DNA from: Candidatus Nitrohelix vancouverensis
GTDB taxonomy: Bacteria; Nitrospinota; Nitrospinia; Nitrospinales; VA-1
Reading direction: 5' to 3'
DNA length: 64,000 nt
Assembly (NCBI GenBank): GCA_015698305.1
Contig: CP048620.1
Span: forward strand, 2,688,001 to 2,752,000
A program made the position numbers and the translations under genes. Positions 10,428 to 17,953 of the stretch are shown one piece after another (within the stretch, counting starts at the first letter, position 1; every line of letters begins with the position of its first letter). The notes under the pieces are model-generated. The model searched no databases, was not told the DNA's origin, and worked only from the letters and a program-made list of their open reading frames with translations.

Positions 10428-11357
10428 CTATTCTTCCAGAATATAGTTTTTGGGATTCAATGGAACGCCCCTCAGCAACACTTCATAATGCAGATGCGGC
10501 CCAGTGCTTCGACCGGTGTTGCCCACTTCGGCAATTTGCTGACCGCGCTTAACGCGGTCCCCGACTTTAACTAGATGCTTGGAATTGTGTCCGTATCGAG
10601 TGATCAATCCATAACCATGATCGATCTCCACCATTTTCCCATAACCATATTCCCGACCGGAAACCACAACGATTCCATCAGCAGTCGCTCGTACCGGCGA
10701 ACCAAAGCGCGCGGCGATGTCCCAGCCCTCATGCTTTTCCTGTAGCCCCGTGAAGGGCGATTTTCTAAACCCAAACCCGGAAGTCACCCAACCGCGCAAC
10801 GGCCAGATAGACGGTGTGGAAGACAACAGCGATTTTTGACTCTTGAAAAATTCGTCTAATTCCTGAAAGGAGATAGCCTGTGCCTTTGCCTGATTCGCCA
10901 GGTTCCCCAGATTCCCGGACAGCCGCTTGGCCAGACTATGCGCGTCCCGTTTCAAGGAAGTGGTGATACTTGCATTCGCCAAACCGTAAGGTCCGCCAAC
11001 ACCCCATACCTTCTCTGAAGATACAGGAGAATTTTCCAAAGCGGTGATGACTCTTAATTTTTTCTCAAAACGTTCCAGCCGCGCCATTTCATCTTCGAAA
11101 TTACGCACCTGCTTGGCAAATTTCTCTACCTGCACTTTTTGCAGTTTCGATTCGCGGCGCAACTCAGCCAACTGATCCTGATCCGCCGTTAGCTGAATGT
11201 ACTTCTGCGAAAAATAATAGGAGAAACCGCCAAAGGCTATCAACGCGCTGATAGAAAGCGCCAGCGTGCATTTGACCAGACGTTTCGAAATACGAGTTTT
11301 CCTGGGCGATCCTGTCGCGCCAGAAAAAATCATCAGAGTATAGAAATCTTTATCCAC
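10428..11357 (-). CDS. M23-family (LytM) peptidoglycan endopeptidase, membrane-anchored
   Basis: A 309-residue protein with an inner-membrane anchor (about residues 28-50, LVKCTLALSISALIAFGGFSY), a coiled coil (about 55-110) and a C-terminal LytM/M23 zinc peptidase domain. Zinc ligands are visible as H and D in HEGWDIAARFGSPV and the H-x-H in GPHLHYEV. M23 enzymes cut peptide cross-bridges of murein; members with this layout act in cell-wall remodelling or division. The start is set by an AAGGAGG box four bases before GTG at 11357; an upstream in-frame ATG at 11402 would place the ribosome-binding site inside the gene. Confidence 0.9.
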   Translation of the reverse strand: MDKDFYTLMIFSGATGSPRKTRISKRLVKCTLALSISALIAFGGFSYYFSQKYIQLTADQDQLAELRRESKLQKVQVEKFAKQVRNFEDEMARLERFEKKLRVITALENSPVSSEKVWGVGGPYGLANASITTSLKRDAHSLAKRLSGNLGNLANQAKAQAISFQELDEFFKSQKSLLSSTPSIWPLRGWVTSGFGFRKSPFTGLQEKHEGWDIAARFGSPVRATADGIVVVSGREYGYGKMVEIDHGYGLITRYGHNSKHLVKVGDRVKRGQQIAEVGNTGRSTGPHLHYEVLLRGVPLNPKNYILEE

Positions 11358-11503
11358 TTTACCTCCTTGTCCAAGGTACTTTTCGCGGAACTGAAAACAC
11401 AAGGGTCACCCGCTTGATCCTAGCTTTAACCCTTTATTTTGTCAAGACTTATTTAACTTTCGCCTGATTATGCGCAGGGGAATAATCCGGCGTTTTCCAG
11501 TAT

Positions 11504-12400
11504 TTATCGGACCTCTAAGGCCCCACCCTGCCCGACTTTGCTTTTTTCACGGGCCTGGATATGCTCGGGGTTGATGCGCAGAACTTCATCGTAATAAGAT
11601 TGCGCTTTTTCAACATCGCCTGTTTCTTCGTAAAGCACGCCAAGACTGAACAAGGCCTGCACCCGGCCCGGCGTATTGCCGGTGGCCGTATTGATCTCGG
11701 CGATTTTCATGAAGGCCTCAATTGTCCCCTCTATATCCCCCGCTTCGTAACTTCTGAACCCGTCCTGCCGGAGCGACCGCGCCAGAGCGCGACCATAGAG
11801 CGCCGCCTTTTCTTTTCGGCCATTTTCTAATGATTCTTGATACTCCTGCCGAAATCGCTCTCCCTGACCTCGCTCATTCAGCAGGCCCAGCAGATTATTG
11901 TAATAGAGAATGTCGGAAGGATCGATTTCCATCGCCCTGCGAACCAGCGTCTCGCCCTCGTCAAACCGACCTTTGCGCGCCAGAGTGGCGCCCAATGCGT
12001 TCAGGGCCAGACTGTTCTTCGAATCTTCCCGAATGGAGCGACGCAAACGGTCTTCAGCGGCGTCGAAATTACCCTCGTAATAAAATGACAGACCGATGCC
12101 AAACAGTATTGGAGACGGACTCGACTGCAATCGAGTCTCCAGAAAGGCGCGGGTCGGTTTCAAGAATCCCCCGCCAGCCGAGGCTTTGACCAGACCGCGC
12201 ACCAGCGAACTGCTTGCGTTCGGCTCTTCAACCAGCTTCATATAAGCTTTGACGGAATCTTCGAAACGCCCCTGCATGGCAAGCATTTCAGCGCGACCCT
12301 GCGCGTCGAGCGACATCGCGCCGGGATGAGGCTGAGCCGTTGCGGACGCAATATTAACGACAAGCGTCAACGCGAAAATAATGAACAAAGAATATCGCAT
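11504..12400 (-). CDS. Secreted TPR-repeat protein
   Basis: A 298-residue protein with an N-terminal signal peptide (MRYSLFIIFALTLVVNIASATAQ) followed by tetratricopeptide repeats (for example GRFEDSVKAYMKLVEEP, NFDAAEDRLRRSIREDSKNSLALNALGATL, GRFDEGETLVRRAMEIDPSDILYYNNLLGLL, TGDVEKAQSYYDEVLRINPEHIQA). TPR superhelices mediate protein-protein contacts, here in the periplasm. The ATG at 12400 was chosen because it opens a proper signal peptide and lies 13 bases after the dnaB stop; the longer frame from 12436 would overlap dnaB. It is likely the last gene of the rpsF-dnaB operon. The specific role is unknown. Confidence 0.85.
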   Translation of the reverse strand: MRYSLFIIFALTLVVNIASATAQPHPGAMSLDAQGRAEMLAMQGRFEDSVKAYMKLVEEPNASSSLVRGLVKASAGGGFLKPTRAFLETRLQSSPSPILFGIGLSFYYEGNFDAAEDRLRRSIREDSKNSLALNALGATLARKGRFDEGETLVRRAMEIDPSDILYYNNLLGLLNERGQGERFRQEYQESLENGRKEKAALYGRALARSLRQDGFRSYEAGDIEGTIEAFMKIAEINTATGNTPGRVQALFSLGVLYEETGDVEKAQSYYDEVLRINPEHIQAREKSKVGQGGALEVR

Positions 12401-12413
12401 TATCGAGAAGCTA

Positions 12414-13814
12414 TTAGAAAGGAACGTCGCTGTCATCGACCGGTGGACGATCCAGATTGGGCGGCGCGTCCTCGCGGTCGCTCAGATTGTGGAAGCGGGT
12501 GAACTGATTCTCGAAGCCAAGCCGAACATCGCCGATCGGGCCGTTACGTTGCTTGCGAATCAAAATCTCTGCAATCCCCACATCCGGGGTTTCCTGATTA
12601 TAAACTTCATCGCGGTAAATGAACATGACGACATCGGCATCCTGCTCGATGGCGCCAGACTCTCGAAGGTCGGAAAGCAAAGGTCGTTTGTCCGTTCTGC
12701 TTTCAACGGCGCGACTCAACTGCGACAGAGCGATGATCGGGATTCCCAGTTCCTTGGCAAGCGATTTCAGCCCCCGGGAAATTTCAGAAATTTCCAGTTG
12801 CCGGTTGTCCTTGCTTCCCGGCGAATGCATGAGTTGCAGGTAATCCACGATGATCAGTCCCAGCGGATGCTCCGCCGCAAGCCGACGGGCGCGCGCGCGA
12901 ATTTCCAGCCCGGACAAGGAGCCGCTGTCATCAATAAAAATACTGGCCTCCGCCAATCGACCGCCTGCGTTATGTATTTTGGGCCAATCGCTCTTTGCAA
13001 GATAACCGGTGCGCAACTTATTTGAATCGACGCGCGCTTCTGCGCACAGCATGCGATTGACCAATTGCTCCTTGGACATTTCCAGACTGAAGATCGCCGT
13101 TCCGGCTTTCGCATGCAGAGCCGCGTGACGGGCGATATCCAAAGCAAAACTCGTCTTGCCCATACTGGGACGACCCGCGAGAATGATCAAGTCTGTGGGC
13201 TGCAATCCTGTGGTCAGCCGGTCCAGATCAAGAAATCCGGTCGCCACGCCGGTGACAATGCCCGGAGCCTGCGACAGCTTGACGACGGAATGGATATTAT
13301 GTTTTACAACTTCCGAGATGCCGGCAAAATTTCGCGAGGTCCGTTTGTCTGAAATTTCGAAGATGGACTTCTCCGCCTTGTCCAGAATTTCCTCAACCGA
13401 CTCGAATTCATTGTAGCTGTTCGAGACGATCTCATTCGCCGTCTGGATCAAATCTCGCAGGATTTTCTTTTGCTTGACGATCTGCGCATGATGCGTGATC
13501 GCCGAAGCGGTGGGTACGGCGTCTTCAAGGAAGCCCAGGTATTCCAGCCCTCCAGCTTCGTCAAACCCCTTGTCCTGACGCAGTCGTTCCGTCAGGGTCA
13601 GAATATCGATGGGGGTGTTCTCCTCAAACAACCTGCGCATTGAGGCGAAAATTTTCTGGTGGGATGATTTGTAGAAATCATCTTCGGACAGGATTTCCAG
13701 TCCGCGCGCGAAGGCTTCGTTGGATTTCAGGCAGGCGCCCAAAACGCTTTGCTCTGCCTCCAAATTGTATGGAGGCAGTTTGTTCAGAGCAATTTGAGCA
13801 ACAGATTCCGGCAT
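12414..13814 (-). CDS. dnaB: Replicative DNA helicase DnaB
   Basis: DnaB is the hexameric 5'-3' helicase of the replication fork. The 466-residue protein shows the N-terminal primase-interaction domain (PPYNLEAEQSVLGACLKSNEAF), the linker helix and the RecA-like ATPase with Walker A GRPSMGKTSFALDIA, Walker B LIIVDYLQLM and the arginine-finger region (IALSQLSRAVESR, DLRESGAIEQDADVVMFIYRDE). The FENQFTRFHNL segment near the end is typical. No intein is present in the ATPase domain. The gene follows rplI in a common bacterial order, separated by a 96-bp gap holding a perfect hairpin. Confidence 0.98.
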   Translation of the reverse strand: MPESVAQIALNKLPPYNLEAEQSVLGACLKSNEAFARGLEILSEDDFYKSSHQKIFASMRRLFEENTPIDILTLTERLRQDKGFDEAGGLEYLGFLEDAVPTASAITHHAQIVKQKKILRDLIQTANEIVSNSYNEFESVEEILDKAEKSIFEISDKRTSRNFAGISEVVKHNIHSVVKLSQAPGIVTGVATGFLDLDRLTTGLQPTDLIILAGRPSMGKTSFALDIARHAALHAKAGTAIFSLEMSKEQLVNRMLCAEARVDSNKLRTGYLAKSDWPKIHNAGGRLAEASIFIDDSGSLSGLEIRARARRLAAEHPLGLIIVDYLQLMHSPGSKDNRQLEISEISRGLKSLAKELGIPIIALSQLSRAVESRTDKRPLLSDLRESGAIEQDADVVMFIYRDEVYNQETPDVGIAEILIRKQRNGPIGDVRLGFENQFTRFHNLSDREDAPPNLDRPPVDDSDVPF

Positions 13815-13828
13815 GGTTCAGGATGGGT

Positions 13829-13854
13829 CGCCTCGCCCTGTAACTGGCGAGGCG
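13829..13854. repeat. Perfect inverted repeat between rplI and dnaB
   Basis: CGCCTCGCC and its exact complement GGCGAGGCG are separated by eight bases, giving a very stable nine-pair GC-rich hairpin 15 bases before the dnaB start codon. On the coding (minus) strand it is not followed by a T run, so it is not a classical rho-independent terminator. It could attenuate, cap or process the mRNA between the ribosomal and helicase genes. Confidence 0.7.
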
Positions 13855-13910
13855 GGTTAATTAATGCACGGTTTTAAAGCCGTCGGAATCGCAAAAAGCA
13901 AAGAGGCGAT

Positions 13911-14423
13911 TTACGCCTCCGCCTCATTTTTTTCTTCGGTCGCTTCTTCAGTCGCTTCTGCGCTGACTTCTTCGACGACGTTTTCAGCGACAACAGAAAC
14001 CTTGATCTGCGCGGTCACTTTCGGGTGCAACTTGTAGACCACCTGAAAATCGCCAAGCGTTTTAATAGGATCGCCCATCTGAATTTTCTTTCGATCCAGA
14101 GCCGCTCCCAGTGCATGCACGCAATCGGCAATGTCCTGAGCCGTCACGGCGCCGAACAATTTGCCCTGATCGCCGACTTTTTTGGTGATCACGCAAGACA
14201 GCGCAGACAATTCCTTAGCGCGCTCTTCCGCTTCCACAATGGCTTTTTTCACGCGCGCCTGAACGATGCTCTTTTGATGATTGAACTGCTTCATGTTCTT
14301 AGGCGTCGCGAGAATCGCCTTGCCCTGCGGAACAAGATAATTGCGACCGTAACCGTCTTTCACTTCAACTTCGTCTCCGCAAATACCGAGACCGCCCACA
14401 TCTTCCTTTAATAATAGCTTCAT
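13911..14423 (-). CDS. rplI: Ribosomal protein bL9
   Basis: bL9 binds 23S rRNA at the base of the L1 stalk. The 170-residue product starts with the characteristic MKLLLKEDVGGLGICGDEVEVKDGYGRNYLVPQGKAI, followed by the long connecting helix and the C-terminal domain (KKVGDQGKLFGAVTAQDIADCV...). It carries a short acidic tail (EEVSAEATEEATEEKNEAEA) beyond the usual ~148 residues. An AAGGAG box stands about ten bases before the ATG. It belongs to the rpsF-ssb-rpsR-DUF2232-rplI-dnaB unit. Confidence 0.97.
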   Translation of the reverse strand: MKLLLKEDVGGLGICGDEVEVKDGYGRNYLVPQGKAILATPKNMKQFNHQKSIVQARVKKAIVEAEERAKELSALSCVITKKVGDQGKLFGAVTAQDIADCVHALGAALDRKKIQMGDPIKTLGDFQVVYKLHPKVTAQIKVSVVAENVVEEVSAEATEEATEEKNEAEA

Positions 14424-14456
14424 CGAGAATCCAGCTCCTTATATTTTAAATAGCCT

Positions 14457-15410
14457 TTAAACCGTATCGGGATCTATAGGAGGCGATTTCAATTTTCTGA
14501 AATCGGCCCACAAATCGAAAACGCCCATTCCAATAATGATTCCCATCAAAATAGGCTGAAACAAGATCAATAAAAAAACAAAACCCCAAAACACCGCATG
14601 AACATTTCGCGTTTCCAGAAAATGCACCACAATGGAAAGGCCCTGGGCAAAATAAACAACCAAAGCCACCAAAAAGACATTCATGCCCACCGCCGCGAAA
14701 GGATCGCCCATCGCCACGGCGCCGCCCGATGCCAGCAAAGCCCAGACCGCTTGTTCCGGGGCCACCCATTCGGAATATTTTCCGGGGTGAAAATTAAAAC
14801 CCAAATGCAGACGCCGACTGATGAACTGCGCCATCACATAATTCAAACTCGCCGTCACCAAAGAACCGATCAACAGTATCGCCGGATAGGACTGGGTGAA
14901 CAACTCCGAAACTGTGACCGAAAACTCCTGCATGAGCTTCAGATCAGCCGGACTCTCTCCCATGGATTTCAAGGCTTCCATGGATTGAGCGATGTGACTG
15001 TCCACCCGATCCTTGAAGAAACTTGAAAAGCTCTCGTTCTGTTCTCCCAATACAAAAAACAGCAGGAGAATGGAAATCACCGTTGCGCCCAGCGCAGAAA
15101 ACGCGATGCATCGGTCAAAGGGTTGTCCCTGACGGACGCCTTCCGATAAAATCAGCGCAAGAATTCCATATTCCGCAAAGAACAGGAACGCTGGCAAGGG
15201 TCCCGCAACAAAAACCAGCGACACCAGAACCAGACCCGCCATCACAGCGCCCGGTTTCATGCCAAAGCGTAACGACACCCAGATGATCGGCAAGGGCGTG
15301 AAAATACCCGTCATCATCCCCAAAGCCGGGGCAAACGCCGTAACCGTCAATAAACCTAAAACAAGAGCAAAGGGAACCAGGATCGCTCTCGGATCGAACG
15401 GTTTTTGCAA
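14457..15410 (-). CDS. DUF2232 (YybS-like) integral membrane protein
   Basis: A 317-residue polytopic membrane protein with about eight hydrophobic segments (ILVPFALVLGLLTVTAFAPALGMM, VMAGLVLVSLVFVAGPLPAFLFF, ALGATVISILLLFFVLG, AILLIGSLVTASLNYVMA, GMNVFLVALVVYFAQGLSIVVHFL, FWGFVFLLILFQPILMGIIIGMG). DUF2232/YybS proteins are commonly encoded between rpsR and rplI, exactly as here, and resemble small-molecule transporter folds; no substrate is established. It lies two bases from rpsR, so is surely co-transcribed. Assignment rests on topology and gene position. Confidence 0.85.
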   Translation of the reverse strand: MQKPFDPRAILVPFALVLGLLTVTAFAPALGMMTGIFTPLPIIWVSLRFGMKPGAVMAGLVLVSLVFVAGPLPAFLFFAEYGILALILSEGVRQGQPFDRCIAFSALGATVISILLLFFVLGEQNESFSSFFKDRVDSHIAQSMEALKSMGESPADLKLMQEFSVTVSELFTQSYPAILLIGSLVTASLNYVMAQFISRRLHLGFNFHPGKYSEWVAPEQAVWALLASGGAVAMGDPFAAVGMNVFLVALVVYFAQGLSIVVHFLETRNVHAVFWGFVFLLILFQPILMGIIIGMGVFDLWADFRKLKSPPIDPDTV

Positions 15411-15412
15411 GG

Positions 15413-15649
15413 TCAGCGTTCTACCGAAAAAGGCAGTAAGGCAATATTGCGCGCGCGCTTGACTGCATTGGTCAGCTGTCGTTGATGCTTCGCGCAGTTA
15501 CCAGAGATCCGCGAAGGGATGATCTTGCCGCGTTCAGACACCAGGGGTTTCAACAATTTCACATCAAAGAAATCAATATGCTCTAATTTCTCAGAACAGA
15601 ATCGGCAAATCTTTTGCGCAAAAAAAGCTCTTTTCTTCGTATAAGTCAT
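15413..15649 (-). CDS. rpsR: Ribosomal protein bS18
   Basis: bS18 forms a heterodimer with bS6 on the platform of the 30S subunit; both genes are in this operon. The core [70 protein letters not shown] region is intact; cysteines CRFC and C in GNCAKHQ suggest a zinc-binding (C+) form. Two in-frame ATGs exist, 15649 (78 aa, [10 protein letters not shown]) and 15661 (82 aa, MDGSMTYT); neither has a strong ribosome-binding site. I use the shorter one because the family core starts immediately after it. Confidence 0.93.
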   Translation of the reverse strand: MTYTKKRAFFAQKICRFCSEKLEHIDFFDVKLLKPLVSERGKIIPSRISGNCAKHQRQLTNAVKRARNIALLPFSVER

Positions 15650-15707
15650 AGATCCATCCACTATGTTAGGGAGCGTTCAAAACGCTCGCAGATTATTTTA
15701 TTTTTTT

Positions 15708-16115
15708 TTAAAAAGGGACGTCGTCGTCGCCGGGCGGCATGCCTGAAGAATCGCCTGGATCGTTGGGACCCGATCTTTGCCCGTCGCCGCGACCGCCAAG
15801 GAACTGAACCGTGTTGGCAGTCACATCCAGCTTGTTGCGCTTCTGGCCGCCATCGCCTTCCCAACTCGAAAAACGCAGATATCCCTCAATAAATACGGGT
15901 CGGCCCTTACTCAGATATTCCGCGCAGTTTTCTCCTTGCTTGCCCCAGACCGTAATATCAACAAAGCAGACGTCGTCTTTCCATTCGTCGCCCTGCTTGA
16001 ACTTACGGTTGACGGCAATGCCGAAGCTGGCCACGGCCGCTCCGCTGGCTGTGTACCTGAGTTCGGGATCGCGTGTCAGATTCCCCATGAGCAGTACTTT
16101 GTTAAAGCTAGCCAT
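15708..16115 (-). CDS. ssb: Single-stranded DNA-binding protein
   Basis: SSB coats single-stranded DNA during replication, repair and recombination. The 135-residue protein has the OB fold (MASFNKVLLMGNLTRDPELRYTASGAAVASFGIAVNRKF, FVDITVWGKQGENCAEYLSKGRPVFIEGYLRFSSWE), a short glycine/proline-rich linker and the acidic tail DDDVPF that recruits partner proteins. The dnaB product in the same operon ends in a similar DDSDVPF. It starts two bases after the rpsF stop. Confidence 0.97.
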   Translation of the reverse strand: MASFNKVLLMGNLTRDPELRYTASGAAVASFGIAVNRKFKQGDEWKDDVCFVDITVWGKQGENCAEYLSKGRPVFIEGYLRFSSWEGDGGQKRNKLDVTANTVQFLGGRGDGQRSGPNDPGDSSGMPPGDDDVPF

Positions 16116-16117
16116 TG

Positions 16118-16549
16118 TCAGGAATCATCGCTCCCTTCCTTTACTGTTTCTTTTTTCGCTTCTTTATCATCTTTTTTGTCATCGTCGTCAGAATCGGATT
16201 CTTCACCCTCTTCGGCAGGTTTACCCGCCTCTGCAATGCGTGCAAGAGCGCGTTCCAGTTCCTTGTCGGTCAATCGAATGACCATGAATTTGATGATGTT
16301 TTCGTTCAGAGAATATTCTTTTTCCAGCTCGTCGAGTTTTTCGTTTTCGCAGGTGTGATAAATATTCAAATAAATACCAAACCGATTTTTTCGAACCCGG
16401 TAGGCCAGTCGTTTCTTTCCCCAGTTTTCAACGCTAAGGGTTTCGCCGCCATACTTCTTGAAATAGCCGTCAACTTTTTCAGCGGCTTTTTCAACGAGGG
16501 TGTCGTCTAAATCAGGTTTAAGAATGAGTACGCTTTGGTAAGATCTCAA
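16118..16549 (-). CDS. rpsF: Ribosomal protein bS6, TTG start
   Basis: bS6 is a 30S platform protein that pairs with bS18. The 143-residue product shows RSYQSVLILKPDLDDTLVEKAAEKVDGYFKKYGGETLSVENWGKKRLAYRVRKNRFGIY and the last core strand FMVIRLTDKELERA. It has an unusually long acidic/lysine tail (EEGEESDSDDDDKKDDKEAKKETVKEGSDDS). The initiation codon is TTG at 16549, six bases after AGGAGA, with no alternative ATG before the conserved first strand. This is the first gene of the operon running down to 11504. Confidence 0.95.
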   Translation of the reverse strand: MRSYQSVLILKPDLDDTLVEKAAEKVDGYFKKYGGETLSVENWGKKRLAYRVRKNRFGIYLNIYHTCENEKLDELEKEYSLNENIIKFMVIRLTDKELERALARIAEAGKPAEEGEESDSDDDDKKDDKEAKKETVKEGSDDS

Positions 16550-16649
16550 GATAGGTCTCCTCTTGGGTGAAAGCCCCGATTGAATGAATCGAAGCGAGGG
16601 ATTGGAAAAACATGAATTTTTACATACGTTTGAGTTAAAATCAAGGCTT

Positions 16650-17840
16650 ATGAGAGAAATTCGCCGCCGGATCGCAGAAACATCAGCAGGAATCTTTGTA
16701 AAACCGGGATTTTCACCTGAAAATCCTCTCTGGCTCCTGTTGATATGCGCCTTTGTTGCGGCCTGTAATTTTCAACTGCCCTCGCCGCCTCCGCCAACGC
16801 TTTACAAATACAATGTGATTCCCGTTGGCAAAGGCCCCTCGTCTCTGGTTTCCGCTGATTTCAATCAGGATGGCTACCAGGATATCGTCAGCGCCAATTC
16901 CAAGGATTCCACCCTCACCTTCTTACCCGGTAAGGGTGACGGAACCTTCAAGATAGCTCAAACGATTTCCGTGCATGCGGAACCCACGGCTCTTGCTGTC
17001 GGCGATTTCAACCAGGACGGCTTTCCTGATATTGCCGTGAACTCGCGCGGCTCGGACCGATTCTCCATCGTATTCAGTTCCAAAGAGGGCTTTTCCCCCA
17101 GATTGTTATCGCAAAAAACCGGGACCGTTCCACTGGGGATGATCGTAGCCGATCTGAATAACGACGGCATTCTCGATGTTGCGACGACTCTGACCTTCGA
17201 CAAGATGGAAATCTATCTGGGCCGGGGCGCGGGCTATTTCAAAAAAGGAGCCAGCTATTTAACCGGCTCGCGTTCCTTTTCAGGACTGGCGGAGGATTTC
17301 GATGGCGACGGCATCGCGGAAATCGTTCTCGCGACCAGCAGTTCAAATTCAAGCGGAATCAAGTTATTCCAGGGCAATGGCGACGGCACCTTCTCCGGCC
17401 CGCTCACGCTTGCCGCCAACCGCGTTCCGCTATCGGTCATTGCTCACGATATGAACCAGGACGGCAGGAATGATCTGGTCTTCACCGCCGGGCAAGGAGA
17501 CAATATGTATCTGGCCCTCTCCAAAGGCGATGGTTCGTTTGAAGCGGAGCAATCTTTCTCTGGAGGCGGCGGCCCTTTTGGTCTGACGGCGGGCAATTTC
17601 AACGACGACGATCTCCCCGACGTTGCCGTGGCTAATTCCAGAAGCAGTAATTTTTCCCTGATCATTCGCCGCAAGGATGGAGGGTTCATCTTCCCCACCC
17701 GCGATTATATCGTCGACGGCGGCACGCCGCTGGCGATCACAAGCGCGGACTACAACGACGACGGTCTGCTCGATGTCGCCGTCGCCAGCAATTTCAAGGG
17801 AACGGTGGAAGTCTACCTGCAACGCCGCATTTTTCAATAA
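16650..17840 (+). CDS. FG-GAP/VCBS-repeat lipoprotein
   Basis: A 396-residue exported protein. After a hydrophobic segment (PLWLLLICAFVAAC) the lipobox VAAC predicts a lipidated cysteine, although the n-region is long. The rest consists of about six to seven FG-GAP-type repeats carrying the calcium-binding loop D-x-N-x-D-G (DFNQDGYQDI, DFNQDGFPDI, DLNNDGILDV, DFDGDGIAEI, DMNQDGRNDL, NFNDDDLPDV, DYNDDGLLDV), which fold as an integrin-like beta propeller. Such proteins sit on the cell surface and are mostly of unknown ligand. ATG at 16650 is preferred to 16584 because the latter lies in the divergent rpsF leader. Confidence 0.85.
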   Translation: MREIRRRIAETSAGIFVKPGFSPENPLWLLLICAFVAACNFQLPSPPPPTLYKYNVIPVGKGPSSLVSADFNQDGYQDIVSANSKDSTLTFLPGKGDGTFKIAQTISVHAEPTALAVGDFNQDGFPDIAVNSRGSDRFSIVFSSKEGFSPRLLSQKTGTVPLGMIVADLNNDGILDVATTLTFDKMEIYLGRGAGYFKKGASYLTGSRSFSGLAEDFDGDGIAEIVLATSSSNSSGIKLFQGNGDGTFSGPLTLAANRVPLSVIAHDMNQDGRNDLVFTAGQGDNMYLALSKGDGSFEAEQSFSGGGGPFGLTAGNFNDDDLPDVAVANSRSSNFSLIIRRKDGGFIFPTRDYIVDGGTPLAITSADYNDDGLLDVAVASNFKGTVEVYLQRRIFQ

Positions 17841-17920
17841 CGCCAGTTTTCAAAGCGCGCATCGCAGGACTCTTCAATAGTGGCAGTCTATTTGCAACGC
17901 CGCATTTTTCAGTAAGGCCA
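17805..17920 (+). repeat. Direct duplication of the FG-GAP gene 3' end
   Basis: Bases 17805-17845, covering the last codons and stop of the FG-GAP gene, recur at 17880-17920 with five mismatches in 41 bases by eye. The two copies are 75 bases (25 codons) apart, and the second also ends in a stop codon at the equivalent place. This looks like the trace of an in-frame unit duplication whose second copy fell outside the gene after an early stop. Confidence 0.8.
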
Positions 17921-17953
17921 ATGTGGCGCCTCAGTCGGGTCCTGGACTGTGCT

